From Lactobacillus sp. LL6 (GTDB lineage: Bacteria > Bacillota > Bacilli > Lactobacillales > Lactobacillaceae), in contig NZ_VLLR01000001.1 in the NCBI RefSeq assembly GCF_007570935.1, positions 744,001 to 808,000 on the forward strand: 64,000 nucleotides of DNA, in the 5' to 3' direction. The notes under the pieces were generated by a model. It saw only the letters and a list, made by a program, of their open reading frames with translations. It did not search any database and was not told the DNA's origin. A program made the translations under genes and the position numbers. Below are positions 54,563 to 63,208 of the stretch, piece by piece. Position 1 is the first letter of the stretch. Every line of letters begins with the position of its first letter.

Positions 54563-55442
54563 GTTAAATGATCAAATAAACAGTTACTTAGAATTTGTAA
54601 AAATAGAAAAGGGCTTAAGCAACAATACTATTCTAGCCTATAAGCAAGATTTAACTGAATTTATAAACTTTTTGCAGGTTGAAGGTATTAAATCTTGGCC
54701 CAGTGATGTTATTGATATTAATGCTTTTTTAGCAAGGCAAAGTCAAGAAAAGTCAGACAGTTCTGTGACAAGAATGATTTCAACTTTAAATAAGTTTTAT
54801 CAATGGCTGGCAAGACAGAATATTCAAAAACTTAATCCTATGCTGGAAGTTGATGCCCCTGATAGAAAAGTTCAACACCAAACTGCTCTAACTGAAAATG
54901 AAATAGTCCAGTTATTAGAAAAAATAGATACTAATAAAAAAAATGGTATCAGAGATAGGGCTCTTCTTGAGGTATTTTATGCTACTGGAATTAAAACTAG
55001 TGAATTAGTAAATTTAAGAGTGCAGGATGTTTATAAAGATTTACAGTTAGTCCAGATTCATGATGGTAACAAGTCTCGGTTAATTCCAATTAATAAAAAG
55101 GCTTTAAATTGGATTGAAAAATATGAAAAAGAAGTTCGAAATCCTCTTGTGCATAAAAAAGAATCGAGTAGTCAAAATCTTTTTTTAAATAATCGTGCTA
55201 CTAAGATAACTAGACAAGCAATTTGGCAAATTATAAAGCGTGCTTGTAAGAATGCAAACATAGAAAAAAATGTAACACCTAATATGCTTCGCTATACTTT
55301 TACTGTACATTTATTAAATCATGGTGCTGATCTCCAAGTGGTACAGGCGATTTTAGGATATACTGGTAATGATATCTTTCAGAGAGAGTTATCACAAAAA
55401 AGAATTTTGGATGTGTATTTAAACTCTCATCCACGTTTATAG
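54555..55442 (+). CDS. Degenerate XerD-like tyrosine recombinase
   Basis: 295 residues with both domains of a Xer recombinase: core-binding (1-95) and catalytic (105-295). Compared with E. coli XerD, several catalytic residues have changed. The first Arg is Lys147 (TGIKTSEL), the His of box II is Asn243 (TPNMLRY), and the later His is Tyr269 (LGYTG). Arg246 and a possible tyrosine (Tyr288) remain. Recombinase activity is therefore doubtful. Similar XerD-like proteins sit beside scpAB in streptococci. The ATG overlaps the end of cvfB. Confidence 0.85.
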   Translation: MNRLNDQINSYLEFVKIEKGLSNNTILAYKQDLTEFINFLQVEGIKSWPSDVIDINAFLARQSQEKSDSSVTRMISTLNKFYQWLARQNIQKLNPMLEVDAPDRKVQHQTALTENEIVQLLEKIDTNKKNGIRDRALLEVFYATGIKTSELVNLRVQDVYKDLQLVQIHDGNKSRLIPINKKALNWIEKYEKEVRNPLVHKKESSSQNLFLNNRATKITRQAIWQIIKRACKNANIEKNVTPNMLRYTFTVHLLNHGADLQVVQAILGYTGNDIFQRELSQKRILDVYLNSHPRL

Positions 55443-55450
55443 GTGAAAAA

Positions 55451-55807
55451 ATGTTAATCGAATATAAAAAAGATAATGAAAAAGTCGCAATGGGACTATT
55501 ATCCTATTTGTCAGATTTTAAAAATCTTGAAAATCTTAAAGAAGAAATTAAACTTAATCGTGAGAGTGAAGAATTTAAACTATATTTATATAAAAATGAA
55601 GATAATAATGTTATCGGAGTAATTGGAACGCAAATCAATAGAAAGTTTATTATTGTACGCTATCTTTCACTAGCACCAGGATTTAGAGAAAAAAGATATG
55701 AAATAGCTATTTTAAAAGATTTAGCTACTAGTCATCCTAAATTAACTGTCACAGCAGTTCCAGAATATACATTTTTAATAAAGGACTTGAATAATTCTGA
55801 TGAATAA
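55451..55807 (+). CDS. ribT: RibT-like GNAT-family protein
   Basis: 118 residues, the size of RibT. The middle YLSLAPGFREKRYEIAILKDL fits the acetyl-CoA-binding region of a GNAT fold, although the motif is loose. In B. subtilis ribT ends the riboflavin operon; in lactobacilli a homologue lies next to scpA. No other riboflavin synthesis gene is nearby. It overlaps scpA by 8 bases. Confidence 0.65.
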   Translation: MLIEYKKDNEKVAMGLLSYLSDFKNLENLKEEIKLNRESEEFKLYLYKNEDNNVIGVIGTQINRKFIIVRYLSLAPGFREKRYEIAILKDLATSHPKLTVTAVPEYTFLIKDLNNSDE

Positions 55808-56534
55808 AAATTTGACACTAGAATTGCCTAATTTTGAAGGACCATTAGATTTGCTATTACACTTAATTAGGTCTCAAGAAATTGATATTTATGATATTCC
55901 CATTGCACAAATTACTAGTCAGTATTTAGCATATTTAAAGCAGATGCAAAGGTTAAATCTACAAATTGCAGGGGAATACTTTGTCATGTCTTCAACTCTG
56001 TTAAGAATTAAATCACAGTATTTACTTCCGCAAAATGATTTTATTGATGAAGAAAGTCAAGAAGAAGATCCCCGAGATGAATTAGTTCAGCAATTGGTTC
56101 AGTACTCACTTTTTAAGAAAATATCAGGCTATTTCAAGGATAGAAACGATGAAATTCCTATAACTGTTTCTAAAGAGGCTAGTGTATCTACAGATAATAA
56201 GGTACAGCCATTACCTTTAGGACAAATTACATCTTCGGAGCTAGCTAATACTTTTGCTTTAGTTTTGCGTCGAATGAAAGTTAAGCATTCAGACAAGGCT
56301 ATGATTAAGATGGAAGAAATATCAATCGATGATATGATTGTATATTTAAAAAATCGTCTTAACCAAGCAAGGCAAGTGAGCTTTTTTTCTTGTGTGGATA
56401 ATTTTAATAATATTTCAGATGTAATTGGGCTGTTTTTAGCATTATTAGAATTATGTAAAAACCATCAATGCATAGTAAAGCAAGTAAGAAATTTTGGAGA
56501 CTTAACTTTAGAAAGAATTGATAATCATGACTAA
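55800..56534 (+). CDS. scpA: Segregation and condensation protein A
   Basis: 244 residues. The N-terminal [24 protein letters not shown] is the kleisin signature that binds the SMC neck; the C-terminal winged helix binds the SMC head. It forms the SMC-ScpAB complex that compacts and separates chromosomes. It overlaps ribT upstream and scpB downstream. Confidence 0.95.
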   Translation: MNKNLTLELPNFEGPLDLLLHLIRSQEIDIYDIPIAQITSQYLAYLKQMQRLNLQIAGEYFVMSSTLLRIKSQYLLPQNDFIDEESQEEDPRDELVQQLVQYSLFKKISGYFKDRNDEIPITVSKEASVSTDNKVQPLPLGQITSSELANTFALVLRRMKVKHSDKAMIKMEEISIDDMIVYLKNRLNQARQVSFFSCVDNFNNISDVIGLFLALLELCKNHQCIVKQVRNFGDLTLERIDNHD

Positions 56535-57102
56535 ATTGGCTGAGTTAGAAGCATTGTTATATATTGCAGGCGATGATGGCATTAGTAAAGAATCTTTAGA
56601 AAATTTATTAAAATTAAGTCAAACTGAAGTGGATACTTTATTACAGCAATTAACGCAAAAATTATCTGCAGATAGTTCGTCTGGTTTAACATTGCTTCAA
56701 ATCAACAATAATTGCAAGTTGGCTACTAAGCCAGAAGTAAGTTCTACAGTTGAAAAATATTTTCAAAAAGATGTTTCAAAAACTCTTAGTCAATCTGCAT
56801 TAGAAATTTTGTCTATTGTAGCTTATCGTCAACCAATTACCAGGGTTGAAATTGATGATATTCGTGGAGTAAATTCTTCTGGTGCTATCCAAACATTAAT
56901 TTGGCGTGGCTTAATAAAAGCAAGTGGTAAAAAAGATGCACCTGGTCATCCAAATTTATATATTACTACAGATTATTTTTTACAATATTTCGGTTATCAA
57001 AGTTTAGCTGATTTGCCAGTAATCGAAGATTTTGAAGATGACCTGGCAGTTGAAGATGAAGAAGTAGATTTATTTGATAGAAATCAAAAGGAGGAAGAAT
57101 AA
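56527..57102 (+). CDS. scpB: Segregation and condensation protein B
   Basis: 191 residues, two winged-helix domains ([45 protein letters not shown]) as in ScpB, the kleisin-binding partner of ScpA. I chose ATG 56527, which overlaps the scpA stop by 8 bases. An acidic tail ends the protein, and its stop overlaps the rluB start. Confidence 0.95.
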   Translation: MTKLAELEALLYIAGDDGISKESLENLLKLSQTEVDTLLQQLTQKLSADSSSGLTLLQINNNCKLATKPEVSSTVEKYFQKDVSKTLSQSALEILSIVAYRQPITRVEIDDIRGVNSSGAIQTLIWRGLIKASGKKDAPGHPNLYITTDYFLQYFGYQSLADLPVIEDFEDDLAVEDEEVDLFDRNQKEEE

Positions 57103-57821
57103 TGGCATTAGAACGTTTGCAAAAAGTTATTGCAGAAGCTGGTATTGCATCTAGAAGAAAAGCAGAGAAAATGATTGTTGCTGGTAGAGTTCGAGTAGAC
57201 GGAAAAGTTGTTACTAAATTAGGAACTAAAGTAGAAACTTTTAGTAATATCACTGTAGATGGTGAACCAATAGAAAGAGAAAGTTTGCATACTTATCTTT
57301 TTTATAAACCACGAGGAGTTGTATCGACTGCAAATGATGACAAAAGTAGAAAAACTGTAGTTGATTACTTTGATGAAATTCCATATCGGATTTATCCAGT
57401 TGGTAGACTAGACTATGATACTTCAGGCTTATTGTTGATGACTAATGATGGAAGTTTGGCTAATAAATTGATGCATCCTAAGCATGAGGTACCAAAAGTT
57501 TATGTTGCCAAGATTTCTGGAATTTTGACACCAGAAGAAATTAAGTCATTGACTCACGGAGTAAAGTTTGATGGACATAAAAGTGCACCAGCTAAAGTAA
57601 AGATTTTACATACAGATAAGCGTAAAAATACTCAAATTGTACAATTAACAATTCATGAAGGACATTATCATCAAGTTAAAAAAATGTTTAAAGCAGTAGG
57701 TCATCGAGTATTAAAATTGTCAAGAGAACGTTATGCATTTTTAGATTTGAAATCACTTACATCGGGACAGTATCGCGAATTATCGCATAATGAAGTTGAC
57801 AGATTAAAACACTTAGACTAA
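57102..57821 (+). CDS. rluB: Ribosomal large subunit pseudouridine synthase B
   Basis: 239 residues with an N-terminal S4 RNA-binding domain (ERLQKVIAEAGIASRRKAEKMI) and a pseudouridine synthase domain. The catalytic Asp is in VGRLDYDTSGLLLMTNDG. It modifies 23S rRNA near position 2605. It ends the cvfB-rluB operon and is followed by the FMN riboswitch. Confidence 0.95.
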   Translation: MALERLQKVIAEAGIASRRKAEKMIVAGRVRVDGKVVTKLGTKVETFSNITVDGEPIERESLHTYLFYKPRGVVSTANDDKSRKTVVDYFDEIPYRIYPVGRLDYDTSGLLLMTNDGSLANKLMHPKHEVPKVYVAKISGILTPEEIKSLTHGVKFDGHKSAPAKVKILHTDKRKNTQIVQLTIHEGHYHQVKKMFKAVGHRVLKLSRERYAFLDLKSLTSGQYRELSHNEVDRLKHLD

Positions 57822-57853
57822 ACTGAAATTGTAATTTGATATTTAAGTTTGTT

Positions 57854-57961
57854 GTCTTCAGGGCAGGGTGAAAGTCCCGACCGGCGGTGGAAGTCCGCGA
57901 CCCACTTAGGTGGCTGAATCCGAGTAAGGATACCGATAGTATAGTCTAGATGGAAGAAGAC
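57854..57961 (+). ncRNA. FMN riboswitch (RFN element)
   Basis: The hallmark RFN blocks are present: TCTTCAGGGCAGGGTGAAA, GTCCCGACCGGCGGT, GAAGTCCGCGACCC, TGAATCCG and GATGGAAGAAGA. GTCTTC (57854) and GAAGAC (57961) pair to close the outer helix. It precedes ribU and a terminator, so FMN binding is expected to switch off riboflavin uptake. Confidence 0.95.
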
Positions 57962-57997
57962 AGGCTTAGTTAAAAGAGGATATGCTTACTTTTAATA

Positions 57998-58031
57998 AGG
58001 TCTGTTGCTGAAGCGACAGACCTGTTTTTAT
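57998..58031 (+). terminator. Terminator of the FMN riboswitch
   Basis: Stem AGGTCTGT / ACAGACCT with a loop of about 10 bases, followed by GTTTTTA, between the RFN element and ribU. Confidence 0.85.
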
Positions 58032-58047
58032 ACGGAGGTAAGCAATT

Positions 58048-58740
58048 ATGGAGAACGTTAATAAACGCTCTAGCAGTTTAGCTAATATTATTGCGTATGC
58101 ATTAATTGGAGCTATTTCATTTGTAGTAATGAAGTTTGAAATTCCAATCATGCCAGGAGTTGGATTTTTAAAGTTTGATTTTTCTGATGTAATAATTACA
58201 ATAGGGATGTTCATTTTTGGAGCAGTTCCAGGTATTTTTATTGCACTTATCAGATCATTGTTGAGTTTGATTTTTAGCGGTTTTAATCCTATGAGCATTG
58301 TAGGACAGTTAGCAGCTTTTTTAGCATCAATTTCATTTGCAATACCATTTTATGTGTTATCAAAGAATATAACAAAAACAAATCGTAAAACTTTAAAAGG
58401 ATATTTAATGCCAATTTTTGGATTAGTACTTGGTATTGTAGCAATGACAGCAATTTTATCCTTGCTGAATGCTTTTATTTTGACACCGATGTATGCTTTA
58501 TTTTCAGTTCCTAATCTTCCATCTATTGGAAGTTATGGTGCTTTAATGAATTTTACCGAAAAAGTATATTTAGGACAGTTTTTGCATTTACCATCACTGA
58601 ATGCCTATATATTTGGGATAATTGTTCCGTTTAATTTACTTAAAGGTGTAATTAATAGTATAGTGGTATATTTACTTTTTGAAGCCACGCTAAAAAACAT
58701 TAAACCTTTTGTGAGACGAAGATTTAATATAAATAACTAA
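58048..58740 (+). CDS. ribU: Riboflavin ECF transporter S component
   Basis: 230 residues with about six membrane segments. It has the S-component pattern MPGVGFLKFDFSDVIITIGMF near residue 34 and a basic C-terminus. RibU binds riboflavin outside the cell and works with the shared ECF module EcfA/A'/T, encoded elsewhere. The RFN riboswitch upstream confirms the substrate. GGAGGTAAG precedes the ATG. Confidence 0.94.
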   Translation: MENVNKRSSSLANIIAYALIGAISFVVMKFEIPIMPGVGFLKFDFSDVIITIGMFIFGAVPGIFIALIRSLLSLIFSGFNPMSIVGQLAAFLASISFAIPFYVLSKNITKTNRKTLKGYLMPIFGLVLGIVAMTAILSLLNAFILTPMYALFSVPNLPSIGSYGALMNFTEKVYLGQFLHLPSLNAYIFGIIVPFNLLKGVINSIVVYLLFEATLKNIKPFVRRRFNINN

Positions 58741-58743
58741 TTT

Positions 58744-58775
58744 TAAAGATCAGCTTTTGGCTGGTCTTTTTTGGT
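58744..58775 (+). terminator. Terminator after ribU
   Basis: Stem AAAGATCAGC / GCTGGTCTTT with a 5-base loop and a T-run. Confidence 0.85.
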
Positions 58776-58837
58776 ATTCAAAGAAACAATTAATTGTGCT
58801 AAAATTAAGCAGTTAAGTGGATTGGAGGAAATTCCAA

Positions 58838-59362
58838 ATGGATCAAAAACCAAAAGGACCATACAAGCATGTTGAACGACCAACTGAGTCTAGAGTTAAT
58901 TCCCATGATGATAATATGGGATCAAGTCGTTGGGGTGCAATAATTATAATATTAATTGTCATTATTATTGCCCTGATCCCTATTGTTCATAAATTTGCTT
59001 CTGAGCGTCAAAAAAGCGCTGCTCAGCCAGCCAAAACTACTATGGTGGCAAACTCATCTTCTAAAAAGAAGAATGCGTCTAAACCTAAAATAAAGGCTAA
59101 AAAGAGCAAAAATAAGCAAACTGCAGTTTCTAGCTCGCTTAAATCAAGTTCGATGAGTAGTTCTTCAAGCTCTGAAACTATGCAATCCAGTTCTTCATCT
59201 GCTGAAACTCCGAAGGTTTATGTTGTGCAAGAAGGCGATACACTCTCAAGTATTGCCGCTAAACATGGCATGAGTGTTAGCGCTTTAGCAGATTTGAATG
59301 ATTTAGATTCAGATTCAGGCGTTAATGCTGGTCAAACACTTAAGCTGCAAGATGAGCAGTAA
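58838..59362 (+). CDS. LysM-domain membrane protein
   Basis: 174 residues: cytoplasmic N-terminus (about 35 residues), one membrane segment (WGAIIIILIVIIIALIPIV), a Lys- and Ser-rich outer linker with serine runs, and a C-terminal LysM domain (YVVQEGDTLSSIAAKHGMS) that binds peptidoglycan. I chose ATG 58838 because GGAGGAAA is upstream. It is often found next to cmk in lactobacilli; the role in the wall is unknown. Confidence 0.88.
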   Translation: MDQKPKGPYKHVERPTESRVNSHDDNMGSSRWGAIIIILIVIIIALIPIVHKFASERQKSAAQPAKTTMVANSSSKKKNASKPKIKAKKSKNKQTAVSSSLKSSSMSSSSSSETMQSSSSSAETPKVYVVQEGDTLSSIAAKHGMSVSALADLNDLDSDSGVNAGQTLKLQDEQ

Positions 59363-59377
59363 ATTTTGAGAAAGGAT

Positions 59378-59399
59378 AGAAAAGTTGAATAACTTTTCT
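59378..59399 (+). promoter_or_regulatory. Hairpin between ribosome site and cmk start codon
   Basis: AGAAAAGTT / AACTTTTCT with a 4-base loop lies between AAAGGA (59371-59376) and the ATG at 59408. If the hairpin forms, it shortens the effective spacing from over 30 bases to about 9. Confidence 0.45.
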
Positions 59400-59407
59400 T
59401 ATGTGAA

Positions 59408-60067
59408 ATGCAAGTAGCAATTGATGGTCCTGCATCAGCAGGAAAAAGTACAGTCGCAAAAATTATTGCGAAAAAATTGTCATTTGTATATATCGACACT
59501 GGTGCAATGTATCGTGCTTGTACCGTCATCGCACGTAATCATGGATTAGATTATGGTGATGAAGCCGGTATTTTAAAGGCAATTGATGAGGATGGAATTG
59601 AATTGAAATCTGAAAATGGTGAACAAAAAGTTTATTCAGATGGCAAGGATATTTCTCTTGAGATTCGCACACCAGATATTTCCGCTAATGTATCCCAAGT
59701 ATCAGCTTTAGCTGGTGTACGTGAAAAGATGGTTGATTTGCAAAGAAATATGGCAGGTCATACTAATGTTATTATGGATGGACGAGATATTGGAACTACA
59801 GTGCTTCCAAATGCAGAGGTAAAGATTTTTTTAGTTGCATCTGCAAAATCACGCGCTGAACGTCGTCTTTTAGATTTTAAAGAACGTGGTATTCAAACTG
59901 ATCAGACAGTTGAAGAAATTGAAAAAGATATCGCGGCTAGAGATTATAAGGATTCTCATAGAAAAATTTCACCTTTAAAAAAGGCAAATGATGCTATTGA
60001 GATTGATACAACTAGCATGACAATTGATCAAGTTGTTGATGAAATCTTAAATAAAATAAAAAAATAA
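59408..60067 (+). CDS. cmk: Cytidylate kinase
   Basis: 219 residues. The P-loop GPASAGKS is at residues 6-13 and YIDTGAMYRA follows, as in CMP kinases; MDGRDIGTTVLPNA is also conserved. It phosphorylates CMP and dCMP. The ATG lacks a normally spaced ribosome site; AAAGGA is beyond a hairpin. It precedes rpsA, a common Firmicute order. Confidence 0.95.
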   Translation: MQVAIDGPASAGKSTVAKIIAKKLSFVYIDTGAMYRACTVIARNHGLDYGDEAGILKAIDEDGIELKSENGEQKVYSDGKDISLEIRTPDISANVSQVSALAGVREKMVDLQRNMAGHTNVIMDGRDIGTTVLPNAEVKIFLVASAKSRAERRLLDFKERGIQTDQTVEEIEKDIAARDYKDSHRKISPLKKANDAIEIDTTSMTIDQVVDEILNKIKK

Positions 60068-60151
60068 ATAAAAAAGTAAAAAAATAAGCCAAAACAGTAG
60101 AAAAATATCTGATTTTCATTTAAAATGGGACATGATATTTGGGAGGTACAT

Positions 60152-61354
60152 ATGTCAGAAAACAGTAATCAATTTTTAGACGCATTAAAGCAAATGCAAG
60201 GAGTTGAGGTCGGAGATATTGTCGATGTCGAAGTTTTAGACGTTGAAGACGGCCAAATCGATGTTGGTGTAGAAAACGCCGGTGTTGAAGGTGTAATCAC
60301 TCGCCGTGAATTCACTGCAGACCGTAATGCAGACTTACGTGACTTAGTTAAGTCTGGCGACAAGTTCAAGGCCTTGGTATTAAGAAGAGCTGGTGGCGAT
60401 AAGGAAAATGGTGAATTTTTCTTTTCAGTTACTCGCTTGAAGGAAAGAGAAGCTTACGATAAGTTACAAAAGGACTACGAAGAAGGTAATCCAATTGAAG
60501 GTACTGTAACTTCATCAGTACGTGGTGGTTTACTTGTTGATGTTGGTACTCGTGGTTTCTTACCAGCTTCACTTATTTCAAACCGTTATGTTTCAGATTT
60601 GAAGCCTTACATTGGTAAGACAATGAAGCTTAAGATCACTGAAATCGATCCAAACAAGAATCGTTTGATTCTTTCACACAAGGACTTGATTGAAGAAGAA
60701 CGTGAAGAAGCATTTGAAAGTGTTGCATCACAATTAGTTGTGGGTGACGTAATCGAAGGTAAGGTTTCACGTTTAACTAACTTCGGTGCATTCATCGATG
60801 TTGGTGGTGTAGACGGTTTAGTACACATTTCAGAAATTTCTTACAAGCATGTTGATAAGCCAAGTGATGTATTAAAGGCTGGTCAAGATGTTAAGGTTAA
60901 AGTTATCGGTATTGACGATGACAGACATCGTATCTCCTTGTCAATTAAGCAAACAGAACCTTCACCATTTGAACAAGCAACTGCTGACTTAACTGAAGGT
61001 GATGTTTTTGAAGGTGAAGTTAAGTCATTAACTAACTTTGGTGCATTTGTTGAAGTTGCTGACGGTATTCAAGGTTTGGTACACGTTTCAGAAATTTCAA
61101 GCAAGCACGTTGACAAGCCAAGCGATGTATTGAAGGTTGGTCAAACTGTTAAGGTTAAGGTATTGAGCATTGACCCTAACGATAGAAGAATCTCACTTTC
61201 AATCAAGGCTGCAGATCCTAACGCTTCATCAGAAGGTTCTCGTCCACGTCGTTCACGCAATGAAAACTCAGTAAATAAGAAGTACATGAGCAGTGACGAC
61301 AACGGCTTTGCATTGGGTGACATTATTGGTGACCAATTAAAGGACCGTCAATAA
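60152..61354 (+). CDS. rpsA: 30S ribosomal protein S1 homologue
   Basis: 400 residues with four S1 domains at about 15-85, 105-170, 190-260 and 275-345, the usual number for Firmicutes (E. coli has six). The last two repeat SEIS.KHVDKPSDVLK. It assists mRNA binding and RNA processing. Codon use is strongly biased. I chose ATG 60152 because TGGGAGG lies 6 bases upstream. Confidence 0.95.
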   Translation: MSENSNQFLDALKQMQGVEVGDIVDVEVLDVEDGQIDVGVENAGVEGVITRREFTADRNADLRDLVKSGDKFKALVLRRAGGDKENGEFFFSVTRLKEREAYDKLQKDYEEGNPIEGTVTSSVRGGLLVDVGTRGFLPASLISNRYVSDLKPYIGKTMKLKITEIDPNKNRLILSHKDLIEEEREEAFESVASQLVVGDVIEGKVSRLTNFGAFIDVGGVDGLVHISEISYKHVDKPSDVLKAGQDVKVKVIGIDDDRHRISLSIKQTEPSPFEQATADLTEGDVFEGEVKSLTNFGAFVEVADGIQGLVHVSEISSKHVDKPSDVLKVGQTVKVKVLSIDPNDRRISLSIKAADPNASSEGSRPRRSRNENSVNKKYMSSDDNGFALGDIIGDQLKDRQ

Positions 61355-61363
61355 TCATATGAT

Positions 61364-61393
61364 AAAAAAGCCGACAATGTCGGCTTTTTTTAT
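61364..61393 (+). terminator. Terminator after rpsA
   Basis: Stem AAAAAAGCCGAC / GTCGGCTTTTTT with a 3-base loop. Confidence 0.9.
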
Positions 61394-61426
61394 TAATTAA
61401 AATAATTTATTTAAGGAGGCGGAAAT

Positions 61427-62734
61427 ATGGTTTTACCAGTGGTAGCAATCGTTGGTCGTCCAAATGTTGGAAAATCAACATTATTTAACCGTATAATTAA
61501 TGAACGTTTAGCAATCGTAGAAGATAAACCCGGAGTGACTCGTGATCGAAATTATGCTCAAGCTACATGGTTAGGACGTAAGTTTGATGTAATTGATACA
61601 GGTGGGATTACTTGGGAAGATGGTAAGATTGAAGAAGAAATTCGTGCTCAAGCAGAAATTGCCATCGAAGAAGCAGATGTAATTGTTATGTTAACTAGTG
61701 TGGTTAATGGGGTAACGGATTTAGATGAAAAGGTAGCTCAGCTTTTATATAGAACTAAAAAGCCGGTTATTTTAGCAGTTAACAAAGCCGATAATCCTGA
61801 ACAAAGAGCCAATATTTATGATTTCTATAGTTTGGGCTTAGGTGATCCAATTCCTGTTTCAAGTAGTCATGGGACAGGTATTGGTGATTTGCTTGATAAA
61901 ATTGTGAGTGAATTCCCACAAGATCTGGATCGTAAAGATGATGATGTAATTTCTTTTAGTATGATTGGACGTCCTAATGTCGGAAAGTCATCTATTGTTA
62001 ATAAACTTTTAGGAGAAAAACGTGTAATTGTTGCTAATGAAGAGGGCACTACTAGAGATGCAGTAGATACTCCTTTTGTAGCTGACGATACAAAGTTTAA
62101 GCTTATCGATACTGCAGGAATCCGTCGTAGAGGGAAAGTTTACGAAAAAACCGAAAAGTACTCTGTTTTACGTGCTATGAGCGCAATTGAACGTTCAGAT
62201 GTGGTTTGTTTGGTTCTTGATGCAAGTACTGGTATTCGAGAACAAGACAAGCACGTAGCCGGATATGCACATGAAGCGGGTCGTGGAATCATTATTTTAG
62301 TTAATAAGTGGGATTTGCCGGAAAAAAATAGTACTAGTGCTAAAGACTTTGAAAAAGTTATTAGACAAGAATTTCAATATCTTGATTATGCGCCAATCTT
62401 ATTTGTATCTGCAAAAACAGGTCAAAGATTAGAACAAATTCCTAAGATGGTTAAAAAAGTATACAAAAATCAAAATCAACGAATTCAATCTAGTGTACTT
62501 AACGATTTGCTTCTTGAAGCAAGTAAACTTGTACCAACTCCTTTAGTAAAAGGCAAGAGATTACGTGTATACTATATGACTCAGGTTAAAACTGATCCTC
62601 CAACATTTGTAGTATTTGTTAATGACCCTGAATTAATGCACTTTTCATATCAAAGATTCTTAATAAATCAATTACGTGAAAATTTTGATTTCACAGGTAC
62701 ACCTATTAAAATTATTCCACGTAAACGAAAATAG
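61427..62734 (+). CDS. der: Ribosome-associated GTPase Der (EngA)
   Basis: 435 residues with two GTPase domains in tandem (GRPNVGKST near 10 and GRPNVGKSS near 183; NKAD and NKWD as G4 motifs) and a C-terminal KH-like domain. It acts in assembly of the 50S subunit. AAGGAGGCGG precedes the ATG. Together with engB and obgE, this window has three ribosome-assembly GTPases. Confidence 0.97.
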   Translation: MVLPVVAIVGRPNVGKSTLFNRIINERLAIVEDKPGVTRDRNYAQATWLGRKFDVIDTGGITWEDGKIEEEIRAQAEIAIEEADVIVMLTSVVNGVTDLDEKVAQLLYRTKKPVILAVNKADNPEQRANIYDFYSLGLGDPIPVSSSHGTGIGDLLDKIVSEFPQDLDRKDDDVISFSMIGRPNVGKSSIVNKLLGEKRVIVANEEGTTRDAVDTPFVADDTKFKLIDTAGIRRRGKVYEKTEKYSVLRAMSAIERSDVVCLVLDASTGIREQDKHVAGYAHEAGRGIIILVNKWDLPEKNSTSAKDFEKVIRQEFQYLDYAPILFVSAKTGQRLEQIPKMVKKVYKNQNQRIQSSVLNDLLLEASKLVPTPLVKGKRLRVYYMTQVKTDPPTFVVFVNDPELMHFSYQRFLINQLRENFDFTGTPIKIIPRKRK

Positions 62735-62747
62735 TAATAAATATTGT

Positions 62748-62776
62748 ATAAAAACTTGTTACAGTAAGGTTTTTAT
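62748..62776 (+). terminator. Weak hairpin after der
   Basis: ATAAAAACTT / AAGGTTTTTAT with a short loop followed by GATATTTTTG; imperfect and without a clean T-run. Confidence 0.4.
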
Positions 62777-62849
62777 GATATTTTTGTTTAGTAATAAAAT
62801 TTTCTTTAATTATTCGTAATTTAGAAAATTTTTAGGAGGTGAATTGAAT

Positions 62850-63128
62850 ATGGCAAATAAGGCGGAATTGATTTCAGAAGTTGTTAATGCAACTGATATG
62901 AAGAAGAAACAAGCTACTGCAGTTGTAGATGCAATCTTTGGTGCAATCCAAAAGAACCTTGCAGAAGGTAATAAAGTTCAAATGATTGGTTTCGGTACTT
63001 TTGAAGTACGTCATCGTGCAGCCCGTAAGGGTCGTAACCCACAAACTGGTGATGAAATTGAAATCCCAGCAAGCAATGTACCAGCATTTAAAGCTGGTAA
63101 AGCTCTTAAGGATGCAGTGAAGGATTAA
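62850..63128 (+). CDS. hup: DNA-binding protein HU
   Basis: 92 residues, standard HU length. [20 protein letters not shown] at the start and [21 protein letters not shown] in the DNA-binding arm are family signatures. It bends and wraps DNA as a major nucleoid protein. I chose ATG 62850 because TTAGGAGGTG lies upstream. A terminator follows at once. Confidence 0.96.
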   Translation: MANKAELISEVVNATDMKKKQATAVVDAIFGAIQKNLAEGNKVQMIGFGTFEVRHRAARKGRNPQTGDEIEIPASNVPAFKAGKALKDAVKD

Positions 63129-63143
63129 TTTGCTTCTTAATTT

Positions 63144-63177
63144 AAAAGCACTTGGTTTTGTACCAAGTGCTTTTTTG
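63144..63177 (+). terminator. Terminator after hup
   Basis: Stem AAAAGCACTTGGT / ACCAAGTGCTTTT with a 5-base loop and a T-run. Confidence 0.9.
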
Positions 63178-63208
63178 TGTAAAATATAAACTTGGATGGA
63201 GGGAAAAT

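Noticed and set aside
54555..55442. The XerD-like gene as part of a mobile element
   Set aside because: It sits inside a housekeeping operon with overlapping genes, and there are no attachment repeats or cargo genes.
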